64,000 nucleotides of DNA, taken from the NCBI RefSeq assembly GCF_900115055.1, contig NZ_FOVD01000004.1, positions 248,001 to 312,000 on the forward strand, given 5' to 3'. The notes below the pieces were generated by a model. That model was not told the origin of the DNA. It did not search any database and was given only the letters and a program-made list of their open reading frames with translations. Positions 55,964-64,000 of this stretch are shown piece by piece. The position numbers and the translations under genes are program-made. This DNA is from Chryseobacterium oleae (GTDB lineage Bacteria > Bacteroidota > Bacteroidia > Flavobacteriales > Weeksellaceae). Positions within the stretch are counted from its first letter, which is position 1. Each line of letters opens with the position of its first letter.

Positions 55964-57235
55964 TCAGCTGTCCAAAGACTGCTTCAACAGATTAAATCCT
56001 ATGCTGCAGTTGAGACATTTTTTTTCTGTGCATAAATTGGTATAATGATAAATCAGGCTCTGGCTTTCTAAAGCATTATTAACCTTTAATCCAAGTTTTT
56101 TCCATGAGGTGGTTACAGAATTTTTTTCGGCGGCACTGTTTCTGTACAAATCGAGGATTTCCTCTGTAATTTCTTCACGATGGTATTTGTGATAGGTATA
56201 TTTTAAGGGAAGTACCGTATTGAGAATAATTAATTCAATAAAATCCTGGCTTAAGGTTTTACGCTGGAACTTTGAAATGGTTCCGAAATTAAAATGAAAA
56301 TCCCAGTATTCCGAAGCTTTTACAGGCTCGAAAACTTCGTACAGCTGATCCGTATGATTCGCCTTAATAATTTTTGAAAATAAATTCTGATGTCTGTAAT
56401 AAAGATCTGCCAGTTGGGAAAGGCGGATTGTTGGGAAGTTGGATGGGCGCAATCTCAGGAATTTGGGATGAAGTGTCAGATTGGAAATGTTAAACTTTTT
56501 TCGGATGAATTCAAATTCTCTTTTCCAGATCATCATTTGTGTGTCTTTCGGATGATCCAGCCAACCTGAAATACCGAACAGAAGAGCTTCCAGCTGTAAT
56601 GCATTTTGCCGGATCTTATTGATAACACTGAAATCTATAGATTCTGCGATCTGTCTGAAAATATGGGCGTTTACTTTTAACCCGAAAGAATAGGCGAGGC
56701 TGTGAAAAAGTACGGCTTCAAAATTATTTTTGTGCTGTTCCAAGCTTTTCTCCAGCTCATGGGACTTTTCATCCAGTTTTTTAAGAACATTGCCTTCATG
56801 AAAATGAATGGGAATTGTATTGGCTTCAAAAATATTTTCACAGGGAATGAATTGAGTTCCATTGATCAGCTTTTCATATTTCCACAGCATATTTGAGTCG
56901 ATATGATCTTTAAGCTCCAGTGTCGGAACATTTTTTCGGATGAGGTCATCGATTTCTGTGTCATTTTTATAGACCACATGAAGAATAATATTCTGGTAAT
57001 TGGGATCCTGGGAATGGTTGTGGAAAATCCAGTCTGAGGTACGGATGTGGAGTTCTATATGTCCGGCAATGACGAGCCCTTTTGTTTTAATTTTTGCATT
57101 GAGAAAATCCGGTCCTGCATCTGTATTCCATCTTCCAAAATGGATGATTTCAACGGGATTTCCTTCAAGGTCCTTGAAGTCATAGTTTTTGAAAACCTTA
57201 TAGTTCCAGAGATATTGCAGCAGTTTTTCCGTCAT
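55964..57235 (-). CDS. DUF2851 family protein
   Basis: The 423-residue protein matches DUF2851: LLQYLWNYKVF, the conserved FGRWNTDAGPDFLNAKIK, GHIELHIRTSDWIFHNH and ILHVVYKND near the start. No signal peptide is visible. The C-terminal segment has Cys pairs (CTEKKCLNCSIGF). The family is widespread in Bacteroidota, without known function. The HxH and Asp-rich region is reminiscent of metal-binding or nuclease folds, but this is inference. Confidence 0.85.
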   Translation of the reverse strand: MTEKLLQYLWNYKVFKNYDFKDLEGNPVEIIHFGRWNTDAGPDFLNAKIKTKGLVIAGHIELHIRTSDWIFHNHSQDPNYQNIILHVVYKNDTEIDDLIRKNVPTLELKDHIDSNMLWKYEKLINGTQFIPCENIFEANTIPIHFHEGNVLKKLDEKSHELEKSLEQHKNNFEAVLFHSLAYSFGLKVNAHIFRQIAESIDFSVINKIRQNALQLEALLFGISGWLDHPKDTQMMIWKREFEFIRKKFNISNLTLHPKFLRLRPSNFPTIRLSQLADLYYRHQNLFSKIIKANHTDQLYEVFEPVKASEYWDFHFNFGTISKFQRKTLSQDFIELIILNTVLPLKYTYHKYHREEITEEILDLYRNSAAEKNSVTTSWKKLGLKVNNALESQSLIYHYTNLCTEKKCLNCSIGFNLLKQSLDS

Positions 57236-57403
57236 GGGTGTTGCTCTAAATATAATAGAAATTGTAAAACTTTAAGAGATCGTTAGTCATGTTTTAATTT
57301 GTTCTACATGTTTCTTTATCAATAGAACAGATGTTTTTAATAGTGGTTTGTGTGTGGATATTATTAACTCACTGTGACTTTCTTTTATAAGAATAATAGA
57401 TTA

Positions 57404-57943
57404 TTAATTTTTATCCTTCTGTATAAAACTCCATTGGGTACCATTGTACAGGCAGAGCAATTCTTTAGCAGTGTCAAATACGATCATTCCGGGTGCTGGA
57501 TTAACAATATTAAGATGAGGGCTGGCAATTTTAGGGAGTACCATAGCTTTATCCGAACTTTCCAGAACGAGAATGCCTTCAGTGGGAGAAGTATTATTAC
57601 CAATAATTACACGTGCTTTGGTATTTTCAGGAGTGTTTTGCAGGGTAATATCGATAGGATTTAAAGTAGATGCATCACGGGTGAAGTCTATCCAGGTATT
57701 GTTAATGTATACTTTAATTTTTTTTATAACGGTATTAAAAATAAAAGTTCCGTTTACAGGATTGGGCATATCACCTTTTAACCAGGGAAGGATGAGTCCT
57801 TTATTCGCATTATTGGAAAACTCTATCAATACAGAAGGTGAAGATAGGGTATGGTTTGATGAAGAAGATGTCGTATTGATCAGAATTTGAGCATTCGAAA
57901 AAACATTTGCCAAGATGCATAATGTGGATATTGTTTTTTTCAT
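57404..57943 (-). CDS. Secreted protein with two repeats of a Flavobacteriia-type C-terminal motif
   Basis: The 179-residue protein has a signal peptide (MKKTISTLCILANVFSNAQ), then a region with NGTFIFNTVIKKIKVYINN and a C-terminal GMIVFDTAKELLCLYNGTQW. The phrases LVLESSDKAMVLPK and NIVNPAPGMIVF closely parallel the end of the neighbouring 57962-59839 protein. I do not recognise a named family. It lies 18 bases downstream of that protein on the same strand and appears to be the second gene of an operon. Confidence 0.65.
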   Translation of the reverse strand: MKKTISTLCILANVFSNAQILINTTSSSSNHTLSSPSVLIEFSNNANKGLILPWLKGDMPNPVNGTFIFNTVIKKIKVYINNTWIDFTRDASTLNPIDITLQNTPENTKARVIIGNNTSPTEGILVLESSDKAMVLPKIASPHLNIVNPAPGMIVFDTAKELLCLYNGTQWSFIQKDKN

Positions 57944-57961
57944 AACGTATTTTAAAGGGTT

Positions 57962-59839
57962 TTAGTCCGGACAGGCAAGTGACCTGTAACATCTCCAGCC
58001 TGATGAAGTATATATCGAGATGCAATTGTCATTTGTTTCATAAATGATCATTCCTATCACTGGGTTTGTAATATTTTCTTTAACCGTTCTGGTGATGACC
58101 ATTCCTTTCGTAGAAGATTCCAATACAAGATATCCTCCTGTCCTTATTTTGGGCCAGTTTGAAGTACTGTTTCCTGCTCTGTTGAATGCGGTGATTCCCA
58201 TTTGGGTAGGCAGTGCAATACCTGTAGTTAAGGGGTTTTTATAACAGACAGGATCTGTTATGGTATAGGTAGAAGTAAGTACAGCTCCCTGACAGGAAGA
58301 ATTGTCGGCAGTTTGAAAATCATCGGTTCCTGGATTTTCAAGCTTTAAAATAATAGTCTCATCCCCTTCTGCAGTAAAGTCCTGAACAATTTGTAATACA
58401 GATGCCATACTGACTGCTGTAGCCTCTGTTCCGTCATAATTACCTGCAGGAATCGTAATGCTTAAAGGTCCTGAAGCGGGAGTTGTGGTATAATCTATCC
58501 CCCGCACAGATGTTCCTCCGATAATGCTAACCTGAATGGTTCTTGGGACGGTAAGAATGCCATTGATCAGAATTTTGGGGAGATTTGCACTGGCGATATT
58601 CTCACTGCCATTTTTGTTTGATTTATCAAGGGACATGATTGCTGTCAGACCGGATATTCTCACGTCGTCAAGAAAATTTCCTGCAGAAATACTTCCGCCA
58701 GCACTGCTTACTGCTCTGAATCCAAAAGTAATCTGTTTGGAAATCCCGGTTGTATTTTTCCATGTGCCGTAATACCGGGTCCATCCTGTGGTGGTTGTAG
58801 GATCGTTGGCAATGGTAAGAGAAGATTCTGTACCTCCGGGTAAGATAGTTTTAGTATGAGTTCCGGTTTGAGAATTGCTATCTGTAAACTCTGCTACATC
58901 TATATCATCTATAACGAGTCGCATGACATCCGTTCCATTTCTTCCTCTATGGGCAAGTGACCAGTTAAATACTTCATTCGGGAGAATGCAGATAGGGTAG
59001 CGTTCCAGTTTGGAATTGCTGTAGGCATTCAGCTCTATAAAATAGTTTCCCTGATAAGCCTGAACCCCCAGAAATCCTGATTTCCAGAATTCAATATTAC
59101 CCCCTAAGGAAAATGTGGTTTCATTGCTATTAACGGCCTCTGTAGTGCTCCAGCCCGGCACCGAACCTTCTGGGATAAGTGAGGAATTGTTAAAAGTACT
59201 TCCTTGTTCAAATCCATTATTGATAAAAGTCCTGACTGCGACAGGACCTGGCGCTACCTGGCATTCTGTAAACTCCAGACTGGTATCCTGAAGATTCAGA
59301 ATGAGGATAAATCTGGCTCTGTGGATCCCTAAATTGACATTAAAAATACCATTAACAAAGACAGGACCGAGGTTTTGACCTGCATTTCCCGGGATATTGG
59401 GATTAGTTGCGGTTTCTCCAAAATCAAAGCTCGGCGGCCTGGAGGTATAAATAAATCTGTTATATTGTGGGCTTATATTGGTTGCGGAAATATAAGTTCG
59501 CGGATTATTTCCCAAATTTTGAAGATTTCCGGGATAGGTAATAATCATAAATCTCCTGGATAGCCCATTATCTGGTACCACAGTGCCTAAGGTGATATTT
59601 TGAATGAAATAATCAGTTCCGAGATCTATAAGAAACCATTCAGCATTAGGTGGACTTAGAGCAGAAGCTGTTTTTGCGGATGTAATGAAATTACCATCAG
59701 TCAGATTGGAGTTAGGGTATATTGGATTCTCTATAGAAGAAGAAGTGACAGTTTTTCCTAATGCCAGATTAATATTTTGAGATGAGTGCTTCCCAAAGAA
59801 TAAAAAAAAAAGGACGATTAAAAATTGTTCTTTGATCAT
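57962..59839 (-). CDS. Large secreted protein with F5/8-type C-like and Calx-beta-like domains
   Basis: The 625-residue protein has a signal peptide (IKEQFLIVLFFLFFGKHSSQ). An F5/8-type C (discoidin)-like region follows (NINLALGKTVTSSS, GNFITSAKTASALSPPNAEW, WFLIDLGTDYFIQNITLG). The middle part resembles a carbohydrate-binding or jelly-roll fold, and a Calx-beta-like segment is near 430-530 (GIDYTTTPASGPLSITIPAGNYDGTE, DETIILKLEN). The end has VLESSTKGMVITRTV and GMIIYETNDNCISIY, shared with the small neighbour. Adhesion or glycan binding is plausible. The low-complexity end shows no classic T9SS sorting domain. Confidence 0.75.
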   Translation of the reverse strand: MIKEQFLIVLFFLFFGKHSSQNINLALGKTVTSSSIENPIYPNSNLTDGNFITSAKTASALSPPNAEWFLIDLGTDYFIQNITLGTVVPDNGLSRRFMIITYPGNLQNLGNNPRTYISATNISPQYNRFIYTSRPPSFDFGETATNPNIPGNAGQNLGPVFVNGIFNVNLGIHRARFILILNLQDTSLEFTECQVAPGPVAVRTFINNGFEQGSTFNNSSLIPEGSVPGWSTTEAVNSNETTFSLGGNIEFWKSGFLGVQAYQGNYFIELNAYSNSKLERYPICILPNEVFNWSLAHRGRNGTDVMRLVIDDIDVAEFTDSNSQTGTHTKTILPGGTESSLTIANDPTTTTGWTRYYGTWKNTTGISKQITFGFRAVSSAGGSISAGNFLDDVRISGLTAIMSLDKSNKNGSENIASANLPKILINGILTVPRTIQVSIIGGTSVRGIDYTTTPASGPLSITIPAGNYDGTEATAVSMASVLQIVQDFTAEGDETIILKLENPGTDDFQTADNSSCQGAVLTSTYTITDPVCYKNPLTTGIALPTQMGITAFNRAGNSTSNWPKIRTGGYLVLESSTKGMVITRTVKENITNPVIGMIIYETNDNCISIYTSSGWRCYRSLACPD

Positions 59840-60178
59840 GCTGCAAAGTAGAATGCTGGTTATAATTATTTTAAACAGATTAAAAATTAAATGTTCCTGA
59901 AATCAAATTTTTAAGTTCAATCCGTACAATCCATAGTAACTGGTGTTAAATTGATGATGGGGACTATAGCAATAGTTTTATAAATTTAAAAAATAAGGCA
60001 GAAATTATTACATTTTTGTTGTTAATAATTGTTAGGTGACCATGTCCTTTCTATCGAAAAAACGTTAATATTTTTTATTTTAATTGTTTGATTTTTAGTT
60101 GTTTATTTATTTTTGTTGTTAATTAAAATAAGAGTAAATGATTATACTTAGAATAGGGTATATCCACAATATTAGATT
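59840..60178. other. Gene-free AT-rich region
   Basis: About 340 bases of T-rich DNA with poly-T and TTGTT words (for instance near 60080-60120). No gene, RNA or clear promoter was identified. A terminator and a repeat follow at 60179-60297. Confidence 0.6.
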
Positions 60179-60213
60179 AAAAAAAATACCCTCCATACAG
60201 TGACGGAAGGTAT
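60179..60213 (-). terminator. Terminator of the HD-domain gene
   Basis: On the minus strand ATACCTTCC pairs with GGAGGGTAT (one G-T pair) and is followed by a run of T. It lies 158 bases past the stop at 60371, so the transcript would include the hairpin repeat at 60260. Confidence 0.7.
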
Positions 60214-60259
60214 CGAGTCTAAATGTAATGTATCACTATAAGGCTGAGATTAGAAATAT

Positions 60260-60297
60260 AAATGGTCAATTTTGCCTCGCAAGTGAATGGTGAATTT
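60260..60297. repeat. Variable-stem hairpin repeat, copy 3
   Basis: AATGGTCAATT, TTGC, loop CTC, GCAA, GTGAATGGTGAATT, read on the plus strand. It is in inverse orientation to copy 2 at 15924, and its stem is TTGC/GCAA where copy 2 has TCGC/GCGA. Confidence 0.6.
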
Positions 60298-60370
60298 TTA
60301 AAATTTTCCAACTCCGGGACCCAGATCACATCACTTATAATTCATAAGTCATAACTTCTCCAAACCCAAT

Positions 60371-61018
60371 CTACTCCGCCCAAGGCGAATGCAGAATACA
60401 GTCACAGAAATTTTTTCTTTGAAAATTCGGAATCATAAAAGCGCATACGTCAGCTTTAATATTTCCAAATGTTGTTTCAGTTTTATGCTCAAAGCCTGAG
60501 AAAAACGCAGGAATAATTTTTTTCTTAAAATCTGTTCTTGGGAAAAAACCAACGATTTCTTCACGGTCTGCTTCAGACAGATGCTCATATCCTTCACCCA
60601 TCACATCCAGTCCTACACCGGAATACATCAGGGCAACTTCTGCTTCTTTATGTTCGGCAATTCCTATCGTGGTATGCAGGGCAATGGTATCCCATACAAG
60701 CTGAAGGCTTTTTTCGGGAAGTCCGTGCCCTTTAAGAAAATCTCTGGCTGCATTCGCTCCGTCTACTTCAAATCTGAGATCAGGACTGCTGTAATGTGCG
60801 GTTAAACCAAGGTCATGAAATAGAGAGGAAACATACAATAATTCAGAATCATAGGAAATTTCTTTTCGTTTAGCATTTAAAGATGAAAAAAGGAACACCC
60901 TCATCGAGTGATTGTATAAAAATTCATTGCCGTGCTCCAAAAGAAGTTCTCTTGCCTGTTCTGCAATGGTGCTGTCGGGGATTATGATGCCTGCGGCTGA
61001 TTTTAACTTTGCTGTCAT
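60371..61018 (-). CDS. HD-domain phosphohydrolase-like protein (cyanamide-hydratase-like)
   Basis: The 215-residue protein has the HD motif: YNHSMRVFLFS (His37) and FHDLGLT (His68-Asp69), followed by a histidine in ALHTTIGIAEH and a late Asp region. The set resembles HD proteins annotated as cyanamide hydratase-like, but the substrate is not established. It is downstream of the AraC-family regulator gene on the same strand, about 65 bases apart, so that regulator may control it. Confidence 0.8.
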   Translation of the reverse strand: MTAKLKSAAGIIIPDSTIAEQARELLLEHGNEFLYNHSMRVFLFSSLNAKRKEISYDSELLYVSSLFHDLGLTAHYSSPDLRFEVDGANAARDFLKGHGLPEKSLQLVWDTIALHTTIGIAEHKEAEVALMYSGVGLDVMGEGYEHLSEADREEIVGFFPRTDFKKKIIPAFFSGFEHKTETTFGNIKADVCAFMIPNFQRKNFCDCILHSPWAE

Positions 61019-61083
61019 AACTTTTTTTACAAAATTAAATCAATCGAAGCGCGCGGATAATATCAGTTTTTTCCCTTCACATG

Positions 61084-61923
61084 TCAAAACTGACCTAAAT
61101 TCCGATAAGTCTGAGGTGATAAAGAAGTCTGTTTTTTGAAAAAATGACTGAACTGTTCCGTTGAGGAGAAATTAAGGACGGAAGCAATCTCTTTGACAGG
61201 TGATGCAGAGAAATACAGCATTCTTTTGGCTTCATTGATGATCATGCCTGCAATTATTTTCTTTGGAGGATTGCCACCCTGTTTATGGCAGATACCGGAA
61301 AGCTGCTTATGGGTTATATTCAGAAATCCTGCGTAAGCTGAAACTTCGCGGGTCTTCTGATAATTTTGTGAAACGAGCTCCAGGAAATGCGTGTAGATTT
61401 TTCTGTCGGAATTGTTGTACCGCTCCTGCAGAGAAAAATTAATATTGGCGGTCTTGATCATGATGATCTTTAGATAAGCTGCCAGAGCATCTGTTTTATT
61501 GATGTAGTTTTCAGTCTGGAACTCCCTGTTCAACATGGATGATATAGAGAAAAGTTCTTCAAGATCATTCTTTTCCGCTGCCAGTCCCTGGTTGTCTGCA
61601 TTCAGATTAAACAGGACAGATTTGCAGTTGCTAGCACTTTCAGGGGCTTTTTCCCAGAATGCATCCGTAAAAGTAATTTCATAACCAGCCAGTGAAGAAT
61701 CTTCGGAGAATAAAAAAATCTGTCCCTTAGCGATAAGGAGAACCTGATATTTTTCGAGATGAAGAGAGGTTTTGTCGATGGTTACAGATCCTATACCATT
61801 CTGATAAATATAGATCCGGTTAACGGCAGTTCGTTGTGGTTGGTGATTATAACCCATATTCCCGTCAAGGCGGATGATAGAAAACTCATCTTTAAATCCT
61901 TTCGTATTGTCTGTCAGTTCCAT
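61084..61923 (-). CDS. AraC-family transcriptional regulator
   Basis: The 279-residue protein has an N-terminal cupin-like sensing region (GSVTIDKTSLHLEKYQVLLIAKG) and a C-terminal AraC-type DNA-binding domain: EVSAYAGFLNITHKQLSGICHK for the first helix-turn-helix and VKEIASVLNFSSTEQFSHFFKK with SPQTYRNL for the second. The ligand is unknown. It sits immediately upstream of the HD-domain gene and downstream of bshA. Confidence 0.92.
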   Translation of the reverse strand: MELTDNTKGFKDEFSIIRLDGNMGYNHQPQRTAVNRIYIYQNGIGSVTIDKTSLHLEKYQVLLIAKGQIFLFSEDSSLAGYEITFTDAFWEKAPESASNCKSVLFNLNADNQGLAAEKNDLEELFSISSMLNREFQTENYINKTDALAAYLKIIMIKTANINFSLQERYNNSDRKIYTHFLELVSQNYQKTREVSAYAGFLNITHKQLSGICHKQGGNPPKKIIAGMIINEAKRMLYFSASPVKEIASVLNFSSTEQFSHFFKKQTSLSPQTYRNLGQF

Positions 61924-61969
61924 ATCTGGCCTGCGGGAATAGAGATTACATTTTGTCTGTTTGCTGGAA

Positions 61970-63118
61970 TTAAGCTTTAGTCAGCTCCTTCTTGAAATTT
62001 TCTATAGTGGTTCTGTACATTTCTTCATAAATAGGAAGAATGTTTTTCAGATCAAATTTGATAGCCTGGTCCTTAGCGTTTTGTTTCATGGTGGTTAAAA
62101 GCTCTTCATTGCTTAAAAGCTTGATCGTATAGTTGCTCATCGCTTCTACATTTCCAATTTCAGCTAAGAATCCTGTTTCTCCCTGGATATTCACTTCAGG
62201 AATTCCTCCTGCATTGGAGCTGATCACCGGCGTGTAAGCTGCCATCGCTTCAAGTGCTGCCAGACCGAAACTTTCCTGTTCTGAAGGAAGTAAAAATACA
62301 TCCGAAAGCTGTAAGATTTTATACAGATCATTTACTTTTCCTAACAAACGTATTTTTGAGATAAGCTCAGGATTTTCTTCCAGAAACTGGTTTACTTTTT
62401 CCATATCCGGCCCTTCACCGATGATGATCAGTTTAGATTTTACCTTTTTCTCAACACTCTTGAAGATCTGCAATACTTCTTCTACACGCTTTACAGGACG
62501 AAGGTTTGAAACGTGGATCAGGATTTTCTCATCCGGGTTTGCAAACTGTGTTCGTTGGCATTCCGTACAGTCGTCAAATTCAGAATTATCAATAAAATTG
62601 GTAATCACCTGGATCTGTTTCTTGATATTGAAAAACTGCAGGGTATCCTTTTTCAGACTTTCAGAAACCGATGTGATGGCATCTGACTGGTTGATTGAAA
62701 ATTCTACAGCATGTTTATAACTTGGATGTTGTCCAACTAAGGTAATATCTGTTCCGTGAAGTGTAGTCACAAGTGGAATATCGTTATTGTCTTCCTTCAG
62801 CATCTGTTTAGCCGTAAATGCAGCATATGCATATGGAATGGCATAATGGGCGTGCAGCAGATCCAGTTTATATAGATTCACAACGCGGTAAATCATGGAG
62901 CTTAATGCAATATCATAAGGCTGATACTGGAAAAGCGGATAAGTCTGTACATTCACTCGGTGAAAGAAAATGTTCGGGTTGGTAATGTCCAGTCTCGCAG
63001 GGAGCGCAGAACTTATAAAGTGAACCTCATAGCCTTTGTTGGCAAGAGACATTCCAAGTTCTGTTGCTACGATTCCGCTTCCTCCATAGGTCGGATAGCA
63101 AAGTATGCCTATTTTCAT
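61970..63118 (-). CDS. bshA: N-acetyl-alpha-D-glucosaminyl L-malate synthase BshA
   Basis: BshA joins GlcNAc to L-malate in the first step of bacillithiol synthesis. The 382-residue GT4 protein starts MKIGILCYPTYGGSGIVATELG and has GTDITLVGQHPSYKHAVEFS, SNLRPVKRVEEVLQIF, IIGEGPDMEKV and LLPSEQESFGLAALEAMA. This is the BshA pattern, and Bacteroidota generally carry it. Its start follows the GH3 gene's stop by 4 bases, so the two are probably co-transcribed. Confidence 0.93.
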   Translation of the reverse strand: MKIGILCYPTYGGSGIVATELGMSLANKGYEVHFISSALPARLDITNPNIFFHRVNVQTYPLFQYQPYDIALSSMIYRVVNLYKLDLLHAHYAIPYAYAAFTAKQMLKEDNNDIPLVTTLHGTDITLVGQHPSYKHAVEFSINQSDAITSVSESLKKDTLQFFNIKKQIQVITNFIDNSEFDDCTECQRTQFANPDEKILIHVSNLRPVKRVEEVLQIFKSVEKKVKSKLIIIGEGPDMEKVNQFLEENPELISKIRLLGKVNDLYKILQLSDVFLLPSEQESFGLAALEAMAAYTPVISSNAGGIPEVNIQGETGFLAEIGNVEAMSNYTIKLLSNEELLTTMKQNAKDQAIKFDLKNILPIYEEMYRTTIENFKKELTKA

Positions 63119-63122
63119 TAGA

Positions 63123-64000
63123 TTATTGTTGTTTTGATGTTGTAAAAACTGTGGTGTTCACATTCGAAGCAGAAGGAGCCTTTTCGATTCCCATTCCTGC
63201 TTTCAGCTGGTCGTTCACCAGTACGGGCAGTTTGCCCCATATTTTTGTTTTTCCGTTCAGCGCAGCGGCTGCAGCGGTCATAGAGTCGTCATTGTTTTCA
63301 TAAGAAACAAGGACGGTAGATACTTTTGAAATGTCAATATCTTTTAAAGCGTACGCGCTTCCGAATACATTTAAAATAACATTCTGGTTTTTGGTAAGAT
63401 CAGCAAGAACTTTCTTTGATTCTGCCGAAATTTTATAAGGTTTGTATGCTGTAGAATTATCCTTGTGAAATCCTACAATTACGGTAGAACCTGCAGGGAT
63501 GGTATTGATTTCGTTGGCTTTTTTCGTGGTCACATTAGATCCTAGTTGGTTCGCGAAAGTCTGATAAGGAGCTTCTTCCAAAGGAACATAATAGGTTTGC
63601 TTTCCGGTGATCGGAAGAAGTTTCTGGTCATCTTTTAACAGGGTCAAAGCATTGGCATAAAGATTTTGCACCAAAGTTTTGTGAGAGTCGTTATTCAGGT
63701 CGTTATTGATATTTTCAGGATTTTTCGGGGTGTATTGCGTAAGACCCAGGAAATATTTTGTCAGTAAAATCTTTTTTACACTTTCTTCAACTCTTGATTG
63801 AGAAATTTCACCTTTTTCAATTCCTTTCTGAATTAATTTTTTGCCTTCTGAAACACCCTGTGAGAAAAGCATGATATCATTTCCTGCTTTAAACGCAAGT
63901 GCATCCAGTTCGCCCGGCTTATATTTGTTGGCTACAGCACCCATATTTAGGGCATCTGTGATAATTAAACCTTTATATCCTAACTGATCTTTTAATACCC
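63123..64000 (-). CDS. GH3-family glycoside hydrolase (beta-N-acetylhexosaminidase-like), 5' cut by window edge
   Basis: This is the C-terminal portion of a GH3 enzyme; the gene continues past the right edge. Translation of the last 56 bases gives VLKDQLGYKGLIITDALNMG, and the Asp of ITDALNM is the expected catalytic nucleophile of NagZ-like GH3 enzymes. The following segment has KAGNDIMLFSQGVSEGKKLI, with the ending of a C-terminal (alpha/beta) domain. It likely acts on beta-N-acetylhexosamine-containing glycans. The visible part is about 292 codons. It starts the operon that continues with bshA. Confidence 0.85.
   Translation of the reverse strand, partial: VLKDQLGYKGLIITDALNMGAVANKYKPGELDALAFKAGNDIMLFSQGVSEGKKLIQKGIEKGEISQSRVEESVKKILLTKYFLGLTQYTPKNPENINNDLNNDSHKTLVQNLYANALTLLKDDQKLLPITGKQTYYVPLEEAPYQTFANQLGSNVTTKKANEINTIPAGSTVIVGFHKDNSTAYKPYKISAESKKVLADLTKNQNVILNVFGSAYALKDIDISKVSTVLVSYENNDDSMTAAAAALNGKTKIWGKLPVLVNDQLKAGMGIEKAPSASNVNTTVFTTSKQQ

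Overview
The window reads as chromosomal DNA of a Flavobacteriia member of the Bacteroidota, most likely Chryseobacterium or a close relative. The signs are an AT-rich genome, a type IX secretion sorting domain, tandem TonB-receptor-like barrels, OmpA with thrombospondin type 3 repeats, a BshA gene for bacillithiol, a split MetH, and several promoters of the flavobacterial TTG / TAnnTTTG type. No rRNA, tRNA, prophage, insertion sequence, plasmid gene or CRISPR array was recognised. Genus assignment is inference from gene content and protein style, not from a marker gene.

Layout. 1-3000: two tandem outer-membrane beta-barrel receptors on the minus strand, the second cut by the window edge. 3.3-16 kb: housekeeping genes on both strands (lipoprotein, DUF3817 protein, nadD, recJ, M48 protease, ABC-F ATPase, smpB, OmpA, YebC, LpxH-like phosphoesterase with a glycosyltransferase, GNAT). 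16-23.7 kb: a MoxR-type cluster (divergent RDD gene, SpoIIM-like, membrane protein, DUF4129, DUF4350, MoxR, DUF58), interrupted between moxR and the DUF58 gene by a four-helix-bundle gene flanked by inverted repeats. 23.7-26.9 kb: OsmC and a GH63-like glucosidase, convergent. 27-36 kb: a methionine cluster headed by a complete SAM-I riboswitch (metX, homoserine dehydrogenase with ACT region, PLP sulfhydrylase, metH in two genes, metF). 36-40 kb: GNAT-like protein, folE, an AT-rich orphan, cysS. 40.6-47 kb: T9SS cargo, malQ, a GGFR-repeat secreted protein, a Spy-like protein, ferritin. 47-54 kb: a gene-free stretch with clustered DnaA boxes, a RecB/AddA-like helicase-nuclease, three tandem carboxypeptidase-regulatory-like paralogs, a SIMPL protein. 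54.4-64 kb: mostly minus-strand genes (GNAT, PspC, NTF2-like, DUF2851, two secreted proteins, HD-domain protein, AraC regulator, bshA, GH3 hydrolase).

How the genes fit together. The 27-36 kb genes form a nearly continuous route: homoserine to O-acetylhomoserine (MetX), sulfhydrylation to homocysteine, methylation by the two-part B12 methionine synthase, and methyl-folate supply by MetF, with homoserine made by the dehydrogenase. The 16.7-23.7 kb genes match a conserved Bacteroidota MoxR/DUF58 set of membrane proteins whose exact job is not settled.

The most unusual material is between genes. One repeat family (20731, 29784, 31148, with a truncated copy near 35036) carries an invariant GTCCC/GGGAC hairpin followed by a second hairpin whose two arms change together from copy to copy. 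A second family (15843, 15924, 60260) has conserved flanks around a stem that also differs with paired changes. Both look selected for structure. A DnaA-box cluster at 47343-47501, an inverted-repeat-bounded cassette at 21872-22354, and an ABC-F ATPase whose second P-loop has decayed are the other main leads.
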